Part shown: one piece after another, positions 1 to 8,976 of the stretch
Numbering within the stretch: the first letter of the stretch is position 1
Layout: the number at the start of each line of letters is the position of its first letter
Origin: Allomuricauda sp. M10
GTDB taxonomy: Bacteria; Bacteroidota; Bacteroidia; Flavobacteriales; Flavobacteriaceae
Assembly: GCF_020782875.1 (NCBI RefSeq)
Contig: NZ_JAJGBN010000001.1
Span: 248,001-312,000, forward strand
Length of the DNA: 64,000 nt
Direction of reading: 5' to 3'
Notes under the pieces: generated by a model
Told to the model about the DNA's origin: nothing
Database searches by the model: none
Seen by the model: the letters and a program-made list of their open reading frames with translations, nothing else
Position numbers and translations under genes: made by a program

Positions 1-90
1 GTATCCAAGGAAATTCTGATCCGTCCGAAATGACATTTTCGCTTTAACAGCAAAGGCTTAAGACCTTAATTGCAATTACATCATTTTCTA

Positions 91-121
91 TTGGCAAATC
101 TTATCGGAAATGATATATTTG
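91..121 (+). promoter_or_regulatory. Bacteroidota-type promoter of secDF
   Basis: TTG at 91-93 and TATATTTG at 114-121 (fits TAnnTTTG), 20 bases apart, the usual -33/-7 arrangement of Bacteroidota housekeeping promoters. The start codon of secDF follows 38 bases after the -7 element. Confidence 0.7.
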
Positions 122-159
122 CACGCTGTTTAAGAAAACTTCTAAAAATTTAATAATCA

Positions 160-3126
160 ATGCAAAATAAAGGACTTATAAGGCTTTTCGCGATCCTTTT
201 TGGCTTGGTGAGTATCTATCAGTTATCATATACTTTCATCACCAATAAGTTGGAGAAAGATGCTGAGGACTATGCAGTTAGCCGAATTTCGGAAGCAGAG
301 GATGATTATGTGGCCAAGCGTGAAGCTTTAGAAGCATCGTATCTGGATTCCATCAGTGACAACACTGTTTTGGGTTTTACGAGCTATGACGATGCCAAGA
401 AAAAAGAGTTGAACAAAGGTCTTGACTTGAAGGGAGGGATCAATGTTACCTTGCAGATTTCCGTTAAGGATATTTTGAAGGGATTGGCCAACAACACCAA
501 AAACCCCGTGTTCAACAAAGCTTTGGCCGATGCCGACAACGCATCCAAGAGTAGTGATCAAACCTATTTGGAGCTTTTCTTCGAAGCTTTTGACAATATC
601 AAGGGAGACACCAAATTGGCGTCACCAGATATTTTTGCCAATAAAGGACTTAGTGACGAAATCAATTTCCAAATGTCCGATGATGAGGTAAAGCCTATCA
701 TCAGAAGAAAGATTGATGAGTCCATTGTTTCTGCATTTGAGGTATTGCGTGAGCGTATCGATGGTTTTGGGGTAACCCAACCAAACATCCAACGTGAAGG
801 TAACTCCGGCCGTATTTTGGTGGAATTGCCAGGTGCCAGGGATATTGCCCGTGCACAAGAATTGCTTTCCAGTACCGCCCAGTTGGAGTTTTGGGAAACC
901 TATTCCCAAAGCAACCAAAGTTTGGGAACCTTTTTGGTTGGAGCCAATGAAAGGTTGAAAGAAATCCTTAAGCCTGAGGAAAAGAAAGAGGAAGTGGCAA
1001 AGCCAGAATCTGAAATCGATTCCTTGCTTTCCGATGTGGCCCAAGATTCTTTGGATATGACCCAAGAGGCCAATCCATTGTTGGGCAAATTGATTCCTGC
1101 CAACCCAGGTAGCCATGCCATTGCTAGGGCCATGGTGACCGATACTGCCGAAATTGGTGGTTACCTTAGAATGCCCGAGATCAAGAGATTGTTGCCAAAT
1201 GATATCCAGTTTACCAAATTCCTATGGGAAAGAGCCAGTAAGGATATGGAAGTGGTGGAATTGTATGCCCTTAAATCCAATAGGGATGGAACCCCAAGGA
1301 TCAGCGGCGACGTAGTTTCCGATGCACAGGACACTTTTGACCAGTTCAACAAACCTGCGGTGAGCATGACCATGAATACCCGTGGTGCAAAGGAATGGGA
1401 AAAATTGACTGGGGATGCCTATAATAACCAAACCGGTATCGCCATTGTTTTGGACAATAAAGTATATACCGCTCCCGGTGTTTCTTCCGGACCTATTTCT
1501 GGAGGACGTTCAGAGATTACAGGTACGTTTACCGTAAACGAGACCAAGGATATTGCCAACGTATTGCGTGCTGGTAAACTACCTGCATCCGCAGAGATCA
1601 TCCAATCTGAAGTAGTTGGTCCATCATTGGGTCAAGAGGCAATTGATAGTGGATTTATTTCCTTTATCATCGCCATGGTGTTTGTATTGCTATGGATGAT
1701 TATGTATTACGGAAAAGCTGGACTTTTTGCTGATATTGCATTGGTTTTCAATATTTTGTTGATTTTTGGTGTGTTAACCAGTCTTGGTGCGGTATTAACA
1801 TTGCCTGGTATCGCCGGTATCGTGTTGACCATAGGTATGTCCGTGGATGCCAACGTGTTGATCTATGAGCGTATCAAGGAAGAATTGGCTAAAGGAAAAG
1901 GAAAGGCACAAGCCATTGCCGATGGTTTTGGAAATGCACTTTCCTCCATTTTGGATGCCAACATCACAACTGGTCTTACGGCAATTATCCTTTTCATTTT
2001 TGGTTCAGGACCCATTAAAGGATTCGCGACCACTCTTTTGATCGGTATCGTAACATCCTTGTTCACTGCCATCTTTGTTACCCGTTTGATGATCGATTCC
2101 TATACCGCACAAAAAGGTAGAAGGCTGGATTTCACCACCGGAATCACCAAAAACTTGTTCAAGAACGTGAACATTGATTTCTTGGGTAAACGCAAGATTG
2201 CCTATATCGTTTCTGGAATTTTGGTTGCTATCAGTGTGTTCTCATTGTTCACAACTGGGCTACAACAAGGGGTCGACTTTATCGGTGGACGTTCCTACCA
2301 AATCCGTTTTGAAAAAGTGGTAAATCCATCCGAGATTGCCTCTGAATTGAATGATGTATTCGGCAGCGGAACCAGTGTGAAGACTTTTGGTGATGCCAAC
2401 CAGATCAAAGTGACCACTCCATATAAAGTGGATGAAGAAGGGGTTGAAATCGATAATGAGATCCAGAACAAGTTATATACTACGCTTCAAAAATATCTTC
2501 CAGATGGAACTTCTTTTGAAGACTTTACTGTTGGGGCTTCCGAAAAATCTATCGGTATCCTTCAATCTGTTAAAGTAGGTCCTACCATTGCTGATGACAT
2601 CAAGAAAAATGCCTTCTTGGCCATTTTGGGATCCTTGGCAGTAGTGTTCCTTTATATCTTGTTGCGTTTCAGAAAATGGCAATTCTCATTGGGTGCCGTT
2701 GTTGCGGTATTCCACGATGTAATGATCGTGTTGGGTATCTTCTCCTTGACAGGAAAGATCATGCCTTTCAACATGGAAATTGACCAAGCTTTCATTGCTG
2801 CGATATTGACCGTAATCGGTTATTCATTGAACGATACGGTGGTAGTGTTCGACCGTATTCGTGAAATTACCAATATAAAAGGCTTAAAAGGTGGCGAGAA
2901 CATCAACGAAGCCTTGAACAGTACTTTGAGCCGAACCTTGAATACCTCGTTGACCACTTTGATCGTATTGTTGGCCATCTTTGTATTCGGTGGAGAGAGC
3001 CTTCGTGGATTTATGTTCGCTATGATCATTGGTGTGGTTGTGGGAACGTATTCTTCGATATTTGTGGCCACTCCATTGATGTTCGATGCGCTCAAGAAAA
3101 AAATTGCTCCTCCTACAGGAGCATAG
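160..3126 (+). CDS. secDF: Protein translocase subunit SecDF (fusion)
   Basis: Fused SecD and SecF, the proton-driven accessory of the Sec translocon that helps pull secreted proteins across the inner membrane. 988 aa is normal for the Bacteroidota fusion. The SecD half has an N-terminal membrane helix, the GLDLKGG motif at about 87-93, a large periplasmic domain (ERIDGFGV at about 199-206) and the membrane bundle with DANVLIYERI at about 563. The SecF half starts near residue 670 (GVDFIGG about 700) and carries NDTVVVFDRI at about 890. A stretch at about 265-310 rich in Lys/Glu/Ser is an insertion in the periplasmic part. The ATG at 160 follows a good promoter and is the only sensible start. 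Monocistronic: a terminator follows. Confidence 0.97.
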   Translation: MQNKGLIRLFAILFGLVSIYQLSYTFITNKLEKDAEDYAVSRISEAEDDYVAKREALEASYLDSISDNTVLGFTSYDDAKKKELNKGLDLKGGINVTLQISVKDILKGLANNTKNPVFNKALADADNASKSSDQTYLELFFEAFDNIKGDTKLASPDIFANKGLSDEINFQMSDDEVKPIIRRKIDESIVSAFEVLRERIDGFGVTQPNIQREGNSGRILVELPGARDIARAQELLSSTAQLEFWETYSQSNQSLGTFLVGANERLKEILKPEEKKEEVAKPESEIDSLLSDVAQDSLDMTQEANPLLGKLIPANPGSHAIARAMVTDTAEIGGYLRMPEIKRLLPNDIQFTKFLWERASKDMEVVELYALKSNRDGTPRISGDVVSDAQDTFDQFNKPAVSMTMNTRGAKEWEKLTGDAYNNQTGIAIVLDNKVYTAPGVSSGPISGGRSEITGTFTVNETKDIANVLRAGKLPASAEIIQSEVVGPSLGQEAIDSGFISFIIAMVFVLLWMIMYYGKAGLFADIALVFNILLIFGVLTSLGAVLTLPGIAGIVLTIGMSVDANVLIYERIKEELAKGKGKAQAIADGFGNALSSILDANITTGLTAIILFIFGSGPIKGFATTLLIGIVTSLFTAIFVTRLMIDSYTAQKGRRLDFTTGITKNLFKNVNIDFLGKRKIAYIVSGILVAISVFSLFTTGLQQGVDFIGGRSYQIRFEKVVNPSEIASELNDVFGSGTSVKTFGDANQIKVTTPYKVDEEGVEIDNEIQNKLYTTLQKYLPDGTSFEDFTVGASEKSIGILQSVKVGPTIADDIKKNAFLAILGSLAVVFLYILLRFRKWQFSLGAVVAVFHDVMIVLGIFSLTGKIMPFNMEIDQAFIAAILTVIGYSLNDTVVVFDRIREITNIKGLKGGENINEALNSTLSRTLNTSLTTLIVLLAIFVFGGESLRGFMFAMIIGVVVGTYSSIFVATPLMFDALKKKIAPPTGA

Positions 3127-3152
3127 TTTAAGTTTTTTTAGATTACACCAAG

Positions 3153-3190
3153 TAAAGGGCCACACGCACAAGTGGCCCTTTATTATTTTG
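3153..3190 (+). terminator. Rho-independent terminator after secDF
   Basis: Ten-base arms AAAGGGCCAC (3154-3163) and GTGGCCCTTT (3172-3181) with an 8-base loop, then a T-rich tail. It lies between the convergent secDF and ABC ATPase genes. Confidence 0.85.
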
Positions 3191-3209
3191 TAATAATTCT
3201 ACCTAAAGA

Positions 3210-4460
3210 TTAATATTCGCTTGAGTCTCCGAGGGAGCCCTTAGGGGAGGGATTCAATGTGTACAAATATTTTGGGGTAAGGTCAGGTTCCGTACGGTGT
3301 GAAACGAATACAATGGCAGAATCGCTTTCTGCGGCAATCTTGTTCACCAAAGCTACAAATAAGGCAGCATTGGCATCGTCCAATCCGGCCGTGGGTTCGT
3401 CCAATATCAAAAGGGGAGGGTGTTTCACCATAGCGCGGGCCACCATCACCAATCTTTTGTCGCCTACGGAAAGATCACGGAAATAATCTTCCCTTTTCTC
3501 ATAAAGATTCAACAGTTGTAACCATTGATGCGCCAGGTTTTTTTCAATGTCAGTCGGTTGCACATACAGCCCGACCGAGTCATGTAACCCAGAGATGATC
3601 ATGTTTTCCAAACTATGATAACCCCTAAACTTGTCGGTTATGGCAGGAGTGTAGTACCCGATCATTTGTTTCAGGTCCCAAACACTTTCCCCGCTACCTT
3701 TTTTTTGTCCAAATAACGTAAGGTCCTGACCATATCCTTTATGACTGTCTCCAGTAATCATGGAAAGGATGGTGGATTTTCCACTCCCGTTCGGACCCAT
3801 CAATTGCCAAAATTCTCCTTGTTTTATGGTCCAATTGATGTTTTGAAGCACCTGTCTGTCATCAAAGCTTACAGAAACATTCCTCATCACCACCAAGTCA
3901 TCATGTGCAGTTGTCAATTTTTCCAACGGCGACGGTATACTCCCTTCAAAAACAACTGGGGCCGATTGATTTTCTTTCCAGAAAGCCTCTGGTGAAGAAT
4001 AATTCTTTAGGTTTTGACCATCTAATTTTAAAAAATGAGTGGTGATGGGTAAAATATCATCCAAACGACTCACCAACTGTACCAAAATTCGCGATGTTCC
4101 AATCTCACACAATTGCTTCTTCAAGCTTGCTTGGGTGGCTACATCCAGATTATCATACGGATTGATGAGCACCAAAAAATCTGGATTTTGCAGCAATAAA
4201 TAGTGAAGGAGTGCCTTTTTTTGTTCCCCGCTGCTCATGGTCTTGAGGGATTGTGGCTTTTCCTTGGTCAAAATTTTAATATCGTGCCGTTCCTCTTCGT
4301 CCATATATCGGTCAATTTCCGAACGAGAAAACAATAACCCGTTGAGAGAGGATAGTTCATGGAGTTCCTGTATCGGTTTTTGTCGTAGCAATTTTTCAAC
4401 CACTTCTTGGGTGGAGGAGGTGTTGTTCGTAAGTATAGCGTAGATTTTGGGTTGGTCCAT
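3210..4460 (-). CDS. Soluble ABC ATPase, ModF/PhrA-like, with degenerate first half
   Basis: Two ABC-type halves with no membrane segment. The C-terminal half (about 195-400) is complete: Walker A GPNGSGKST at about 222-230, signature LSVGDKR at about 329 and Walker B LLILDEPTAGLD at about 348-359. The N-terminal half has no Walker A; it keeps a signature-like MSSGEQ at 75-80 and a worn Walker B (FLVLINPYDNLD, 95-106) without the catalytic Glu. This layout resembles E. coli ModF (PhrA), whose role is unclear; no molybdate permease is nearby. It is the last gene of a leftward run lgt-DUF192-GNAT-this, with a 30-base gap upstream. Function beyond ATP hydrolysis is not known. Confidence 0.8.
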   Translation of the reverse strand: MDQPKIYAILTNNTSSTQEVVEKLLRQKPIQELHELSSLNGLLFSRSEIDRYMDEEERHDIKILTKEKPQSLKTMSSGEQKKALLHYLLLQNPDFLVLINPYDNLDVATQASLKKQLCEIGTSRILVQLVSRLDDILPITTHFLKLDGQNLKNYSSPEAFWKENQSAPVVFEGSIPSPLEKLTTAHDDLVVMRNVSVSFDDRQVLQNINWTIKQGEFWQLMGPNGSGKSTILSMITGDSHKGYGQDLTLFGQKKGSGESVWDLKQMIGYYTPAITDKFRGYHSLENMIISGLHDSVGLYVQPTDIEKNLAHQWLQLLNLYEKREDYFRDLSVGDKRLVMVARAMVKHPPLLILDEPTAGLDDANAALFVALVNKIAAESDSAIVFVSHRTEPDLTPKYLYTLNPSPKGSLGDSSEY

Positions 4461-4490
4461 GTAGTGGGAACTTAAATCACAAAATTACGA

Positions 4491-5015
4491 TTATCCTTTG
4501 TTTACCCGAAAAATATGGACCGGATTGTCCTTGTAGGTAGTGGTCTTTTCCAAAAACATTCCATTTTTAAGGGCTACTTTTTGTGAAGGAATGTTGTCCA
4601 CATGGATGATGGAAATCAAGGAATCTGAAAAATGGTTCTGGAACGCGAATTCTTTACATTTTTGGGCCGCTTCAAACGCAAAGCCCTGTAACCAAAATTC
4701 GGGGAGCACGGAATAGCCAATTTCCAGTTCATGTAATTCGTCCACCTCCTGTACCAAAAGGCCACAGATGCCCACTAATTTTCCGGATTGCTTTTGGATG
4801 AGTGCATTCATGCCTCCCAAATCGTTTTCGTACCGTTCAAAAATGCGGTCAAACTGTATTTGACAGGCCTCCATGGGGTCAGTTGGCAACCCTTCCCAGA
4901 ATTGTGTGGAGCGGGAATCGTAATAAAACGGAAGCCAATCATTAAAATCGGATTGCCGCAACCGTCTGAACAACAGTCGATCTGTTGATTCGTTTTCCAA
5001 CAGGTATTTTGGCAT
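4491..5015 (-). CDS. GNAT family N-acetyltransferase
   Basis: 174 aa, a single GNAT fold of the RimJ/RimL-like group that acetylates a primary amine using acetyl-CoA. Supporting motifs: the N-terminal LLFRRLRQSD strand, LVGICGLLVQEVDELHELEIGYSV for the middle strands, and the late LISIIHVDNIPSQKVALKNGM segment, where N-x-x-S-x-x-V-A-x-K-N-G-M is the family hallmark. The start ATG overlaps the stop of the DUF192 gene by one base (TGATG), so the two are translationally coupled. Substrate unknown. Confidence 0.85.
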   Translation of the reverse strand: MPKYLLENESTDRLLFRRLRQSDFNDWLPFYYDSRSTQFWEGLPTDPMEACQIQFDRIFERYENDLGGMNALIQKQSGKLVGICGLLVQEVDELHELEIGYSVLPEFWLQGFAFEAAQKCKEFAFQNHFSDSLISIIHVDNIPSQKVALKNGMFLEKTTTYKDNPVHIFRVNKG

Positions 5016-5497
5016 CAGTTTCTGGAATAGGAAATGCTATCGCCTACTTTAAGGCCCCATTGGTCGGACAATCCAGCATTGATTTCCAAGACATATTTGG
5101 CTGGGAAATTGGAGGGTAGACTGGTTTCATCATATGCCTTGGCATTCTTCTGAAAGCTTACAATTTTCTGATTTTCATCAATATAGATGATGTCTAAAGG
5201 AAATTCTGTGTTCTTCATGTAAAAGGAACGAACACTAACCTTGGGAAAAATAAACAGCATCCCCTGGCCTTTTTCCATGGAAGGACGGTACATCAATCCC
5301 GTCTGGGTTTCGTATTCGGTTTCGGCAATTTCAATATCCAAATCTACCTTGGTGGAGTCGGATTGTATTTTCCAAACGGAGAGGTTTCCTTCTTGGGTAA
5401 AAGCGACGTTTTCGGTTTTGATTTCAGTTTTGCTATCGGTTTTGCAGGAGGCGAGTACCAATAGGAAAACCAAAAGCAATCTTTTTACAACAAGCAT
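5015..5497 (-). CDS. DUF192 family lipoprotein
   Basis: 160 aa. A lipoprotein signal (MLVVKRLLLVFLLVLASC) puts the mature N-terminal Cys at residue 18. The rest is a DUF192 domain: a TQTGLMYRPSMEKGQGMLFIF core, then SFYMKNTEFPLDIIYID and a VLEINAGL segment near the end. DUF192 proteins are small secreted beta proteins of unknown function. The gene is 2 bases downstream of lgt, the enzyme that lipidates such proteins, and overlaps the next gene by one base, so it sits inside the lgt operon. Confidence 0.85.
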   Translation of the reverse strand: MLVVKRLLLVFLLVLASCKTDSKTEIKTENVAFTQEGNLSVWKIQSDSTKVDLDIEIAETEYETQTGLMYRPSMEKGQGMLFIFPKVSVRSFYMKNTEFPLDIIYIDENQKIVSFQKNAKAYDETSLPSNFPAKYVLEINAGLSDQWGLKVGDSISYSRN

Positions 5498-5499
5498 AG

Positions 5500-6465
5500 T
5501 TATTCTTTTTCAAGAGGGGGTCTAAACATAAAAAACAGACCGATGATGATCATAGGAATACTGAGCCATTGTCCGGTGGTGAGCACGTCTCCCAGTGAAT
5601 CTTCAAAACCGCCTTGACTTTTCTTGAAGAATTCCACGACAAAACGCACAATGAACAAAAGGGCCATGAACAACCCAAAAAGATATCCAGGTTTATCTTT
5701 TTTATTGGTTTTCCAATAGAGTTGATACAGAATTACGAAAACAAAGATGTAGCAAATGGCCTCGTACAATTGTGCGGGATGACGATAGGGAATCGATTCC
5801 AGCACATTTGCAAAATCCGGGTTGTGCTGAATGGCTTTGTAAGCTGCATTTTCAGTTGTTTCCTTTGTTAACTGCATGGCTTTATACGCTGGCATATCGT
5901 CTGAATCCCTGATGAAACGAGTGGCCAAAAAATAGGATTTGTCCACGATTCTTCCGTTGATCTCCGAATTGAAAAAATTACCCAATCTAACAAAACAGGC
6001 CCCGATGGCCGAAGGGATGACCAATCGGTCCAACAACCAGAGCATTTTAATATCCTTCCATTTTCTGCAGTACAACCACATCCCGATGATGGCCGCAATA
6101 GTGGCGCCATGACTAGCCAAACCTGTAAATCCGGTAAACTCATAACCGTTGATGATTCCAAAGAGATTGCCGTTGGCGCTTTCACGTATGGGAAGTAGTA
6201 TTTCCACCAAATGGTTTTGATAATAATCCCAATCATAAAAGAAAACATGGCCCAATCGGGCACCCAACATGATGGAAACCACAGTATAGATGAAAAGGGA
6301 ATCCAGCTTTTCCATGGATCTCTTTTCGTTCTCGAAGATTTTCTTCATGATGAACCAACCCACCACAAAGGCCGCGATCCAAAGCAGATTGTAATATTTT
6401 ATCTGTATGAAACCCAGCTTAAAAAGGGTTCCTTCGGGGTTCCAGTCAAATCCTAGGAAATACAT
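5500..6465 (-). CDS. lgt: Prolipoprotein diacylglyceryl transferase
   Basis: Lgt moves diacylglycerol from phosphatidylglycerol to the lipobox Cys of prolipoproteins in the inner membrane. Several membrane helices are visible. Counting from the ATG at 6465, the signature region has His119 in GLASHG (equivalent of E. coli His103) and R160-LGN163 ... G171, the same spacing as E. coli Arg143, Asn146 and Gly154. HPAQLYEA follows near residue 225. An insertion of about 45 residues between these blocks is typical of Bacteroidota Lgt. The frame can be extended one codon to a TTG at 6468, but the ATG is preferred (321 aa). It heads a compact leftward operon with DUF192, GNAT and the ABC ATPase. Confidence 0.95.
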   Translation of the reverse strand: MYFLGFDWNPEGTLFKLGFIQIKYYNLLWIAAFVVGWFIMKKIFENEKRSMEKLDSLFIYTVVSIMLGARLGHVFFYDWDYYQNHLVEILLPIRESANGNLFGIINGYEFTGFTGLASHGATIAAIIGMWLYCRKWKDIKMLWLLDRLVIPSAIGACFVRLGNFFNSEINGRIVDKSYFLATRFIRDSDDMPAYKAMQLTKETTENAAYKAIQHNPDFANVLESIPYRHPAQLYEAICYIFVFVILYQLYWKTNKKDKPGYLFGLFMALLFIVRFVVEFFKKSQGGFEDSLGDVLTTGQWLSIPMIIIGLFFMFRPPLEKE

Positions 6466-6569
6466 CAATATAAATTTTGGACTAATATAACTACTTTGAA
6501 TGGTTGATGGGTGGGATTAAGGAATTTTTGGCTAGGGTTACCGAAATATAACCCTTCATATACCTTGGA

Positions 6570-6791
6570 TTAAGGTACGGGGTCGTAACCACTGCCTCCC
6601 CAAGGGTTGCAACTGGCAATACGTTTAATGGATAACCAACCTCCTTTAAATAACCCGTGTTTTTTTAAGGCTTCCAAAGTGTAGTGGGAACAGGTAGGGG
6701 TATAGCGGCATGTTGCTGGAAACATGGGTGAAATCAGGATTTGGTACAATCTCACCAAAAGGACGAACGGCGCTATCAAAATTTTCTTCAT
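6570..6791 (-). CDS. yidD: Membrane protein insertion efficiency factor YidD
   Basis: 73 aa, the usual YidD size. It has an N-terminal amphipathic/hydrophobic stretch ([20 protein letters not shown]) and the Cys-rich core [19 protein letters not shown], then [21 protein letters not shown], which is diagnostic. YidD assists YidC-dependent membrane insertion at the inner face of the membrane. It lies 104 bases upstream of lgt on the same strand and just after the terminator of the DUF779 gene. Confidence 0.95.
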   Translation of the reverse strand: MKKILIAPFVLLVRLYQILISPMFPATCRYTPTCSHYTLEALKKHGLFKGGWLSIKRIASCNPWGGSGYDPVP

Positions 6792-6816
6792 GGAAGTCCG
6801 ATATGGGATACAAGGT

Positions 6817-6843
6817 AAAAAAAAGCCCCGACAAAGTCGGGGC
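6817..6843 (-). terminator. Rho-independent terminator after DUF779
   Basis: On the minus strand an 8-base stem GCCCCGAC/GTCGGGGC with a 3-base loop is followed by eight T residues. It ends the aldehyde dehydrogenase-DUF779 transcript 6 bases past the DUF779 stop. Confidence 0.92.
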
Positions 6844-6848
6844 GAAAT

Positions 6849-7229
6849 CTATGCTTCTTCGGATGCGTAAACCACGGGGTCGAGATGCTCCCGTTCCTCA
6901 TCCGTAAATAATCTTGACTTGATGACAAAACGCAATCCCAAAGGAATCTCCAGACTAAAACTGGAACCTCTTCCCGTAGTGATGTCCACAGTAAGTTGGG
7001 TATGCTTCCAATATTCAAACTGATCTTTGCTCATGTAAAAATGGCAACCGTGAATGGTTCCCAATTTCACATCGGTTTCGTTGAGCATCAATTCTCCTTT
7101 TGGAAAACACATGGGCGATGAGCCATCACAACACCCGCCACTTTGATGGAACATGAGCTCGCCATGTCTTTCCCTCAATTGGTCGATGATCTTTGCGGCC
7201 CGGTCCGTTACCAATACACGTTCTGTCAT
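6849..7229 (-). CDS. DUF779 domain protein, partner of aldehyde dehydrogenase
   Basis: 126 aa, whole-length DUF779: an early FHQSGGCCDGSSPMC motif at about 27-41 with three cysteines that could bind a metal, then HGCHFYMS and a C-terminal SLEIPLGLRFVIKSRLFTDEE. DUF779 genes are commonly found next to AldB/ExaC-type aldehyde dehydrogenases, as here, 10 bases downstream. The biochemical role is unknown; the vicinal Cys pair suggests a redox or metal-handling accessory, which is inference. Confidence 0.88.
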   Translation of the reverse strand: MTERVLVTDRAAKIIDQLRERHGELMFHQSGGCCDGSSPMCFPKGELMLNETDVKLGTIHGCHFYMSKDQFEYWKHTQLTVDITTGRGSSFSLEIPLGLRFVIKSRLFTDEEREHLDPVVYASEEA

Positions 7230-7239
7230 ATCCCTATTT

Positions 7240-8763
7240 TTAGAAAAAGCCCAACTTGTTCTTGTCGTAGGAAATCAACATGTTCTTGGTCTGTCTGTAG
7301 TGGTTGAGCATCATTTTATGCGTTTCCCTACCAATACCCGACTTTTTGTAACCACCAAACGGCGCATGGGCAGGGTAAGCATGGTAGCAGTTCACCCAAA
7401 CCCTACCGGCCTGTACCTGTCTTGAAATTTTGTACGCTTGGTGCATGTCTCGCGTCCAAACCCCGGCACCAAGACCATAAAGGGTGTCGTTGGCAATTTC
7501 CAGAGCCTCAGCTTCATCCTTGAAAGTGGTCACACAAACCACTGGACCAAAAATTTCTTCCTGGAATACGCGCATTTTGTTGTTTCCTTCCAAAATGGTA
7601 GGCTGAATGTAATATCCGCCTTCCAAACCTTCGTTGTAAGCTGCCTCACCTCCGGCAAGAACCTTGCATCCTTCCTCTTTTCCTATTTGGATGTAGTTCA
7701 GGATTTTTTCATACTGATCGTTGGAAGCTTGTGCACCCATCATGGTGTTTGGATCTAGTGGATGGCCCAATTTTACTGCTTTGGTACGTTCCACCACACG
7801 CTCGATGAACTTGTCGTAAATACTTTCCTGCACCAAGATTCGGGATGGGCAGGTACATACTTCACCTTGGTTCAAGGCGAACATCACGGCACCTTCCAAA
7901 CACTTATCGAAAAATTCATCATCGGCATCCATTACGCTTTCAAAGAAGATGTTAGGGGACTTACCACCCAACTCCAAAGTAACGGGAATGATGTTTTTGG
8001 ATGCGTACTGCATGATCAATTGCCCTGTGGTGGTTTCCCCAGTAAAGGCAATTTTGTTGATCCTAGGACTGGAGGCCAAAGGTTTACCAGCTTCCAAACC
8101 AAAACCGTTCACCACGTTGAGTACCCCAGCTGGAAGGATATCCTCGATCAATTCCATCAAAACCAAAATTCCTACTGGCGTTTGCTCGGCTGGTTTTAAA
8201 ACCACACAGTTTCCTGCAGCCAGGGCAGGCGCTATTTTCCAAGCGGCCATCAACAAGGGGAAGTTCCATGGAATGATTTGCCCAACAACGCCAAGTGGCT
8301 CCAAAACGTTCATGGAAACCGTGTTGGCATCCAATTCACTCACGGAACCTTCTTCTGCACGGATAACCCCTGCAAAATACCTGAAATGATCTATGGCCAA
8401 TGGAAGGTCGGCAGCGCGGGTCTCACGGATGGGCTTACCGTTGTCCCAAGTTTCGGCACGGGCCAAAACTTCAAGGTTTTGCTCCATACGATCGGCAATC
8501 TTTAGTAATAAGTTGCTTCTGTAGGTTGCCGACGAGTTGTTCCACTGAGGTGCTGCTGCCCAAGCAGCATCAAGGGCCTTGTCAATGTCTTCTGAAGTAG
8601 ATCGGGCAATTTTGGTGAAGGCGTTGCCGTCTACTGGTGAAATGTTGTCAAAATATTCTCCTTTGGTGGGTGGGGTCCACTTGCCACCAATATAATTTTC
8701 ATACTGGTCCTTGAACTTGGGTTTGTCCAAGACACTACGTTCTGTGGTTTGCACATTGCTCAT
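7240..8763 (-). CDS. NAD(P)-dependent aldehyde dehydrogenase, AldB/ExaC type
   Basis: 507 aa, full length. It oxidises an aldehyde to the acid. Visible features: IIPWNFPLL at about 163-171, LKPAEQTP at 189-196, catalytic Glu264 in LELGGKSPN, and catalytic Cys303 in the [11 protein letters not shown] motif typical of AldB/ExaC (acetaldehyde or ethanol-oxidation) enzymes. The C-terminus holds the [15 protein letters not shown] block. DUF779 follows and a divergent AraC regulator lies 213 bases upstream, an arrangement pointing to aldehyde-inducible expression. The exact aldehyde cannot be read from sequence. Confidence 0.93.
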   Translation of the reverse strand: MSNVQTTERSVLDKPKFKDQYENYIGGKWTPPTKGEYFDNISPVDGNAFTKIARSTSEDIDKALDAAWAAAPQWNNSSATYRSNLLLKIADRMEQNLEVLARAETWDNGKPIRETRAADLPLAIDHFRYFAGVIRAEEGSVSELDANTVSMNVLEPLGVVGQIIPWNFPLLMAAWKIAPALAAGNCVVLKPAEQTPVGILVLMELIEDILPAGVLNVVNGFGLEAGKPLASSPRINKIAFTGETTTGQLIMQYASKNIIPVTLELGGKSPNIFFESVMDADDEFFDKCLEGAVMFALNQGEVCTCPSRILVQESIYDKFIERVVERTKAVKLGHPLDPNTMMGAQASNDQYEKILNYIQIGKEEGCKVLAGGEAAYNEGLEGGYYIQPTILEGNNKMRVFQEEIFGPVVCVTTFKDEAEALEIANDTLYGLGAGVWTRDMHQAYKISRQVQAGRVWVNCYHAYPAHAPFGGYKKSGIGRETHKMMLNHYRQTKNMLISYDKNKLGFF

Positions 8764-8976
8764 AATACGTACTTTTAGTTGTTAATTTTTATGTGACGGA
8801 CCTAGTGGTCCAACTGACTGATTTTAAAAGTATTGATTTTGATGCCCCTTCATCTGACGTATTCTATTATTGATATGACCAATCCTCTTTGTTTTTATAT
8901 TTTTAACAATAATCAATCCTATATTTTCTATATTTAATAAAGAATTATATAATAAATTAAGGAGTAGGTATCGGAT
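8764..8976. promoter_or_regulatory. Divergent control region, aldehyde dehydrogenase / araC-type gene
   Basis: 213 AT-rich bases. It contains an inverted repeat GGACC-TAGT-GGTCC at 8798-8811, and two copies of CAATCCT (ends at 8886 and 8920, 34 bases apart) that could be AraC-family half sites. An AAGGAG precedes the AraC gene start by about 12 bases. No perfect TAnnTTTG promoter is seen on either strand. Confidence 0.4.

Noticed and set aside
622-1116. Open frame antisense to secDF
   Set aside because: It lies inside a conserved gene on the other strand, with no motif; a shadow of codon bias.
8798-8811. GGACC-TAGT-GGTCC as a strong operator
   Set aside because: Short dyad seen once only; kept as a remark in the control region, not as a finding.
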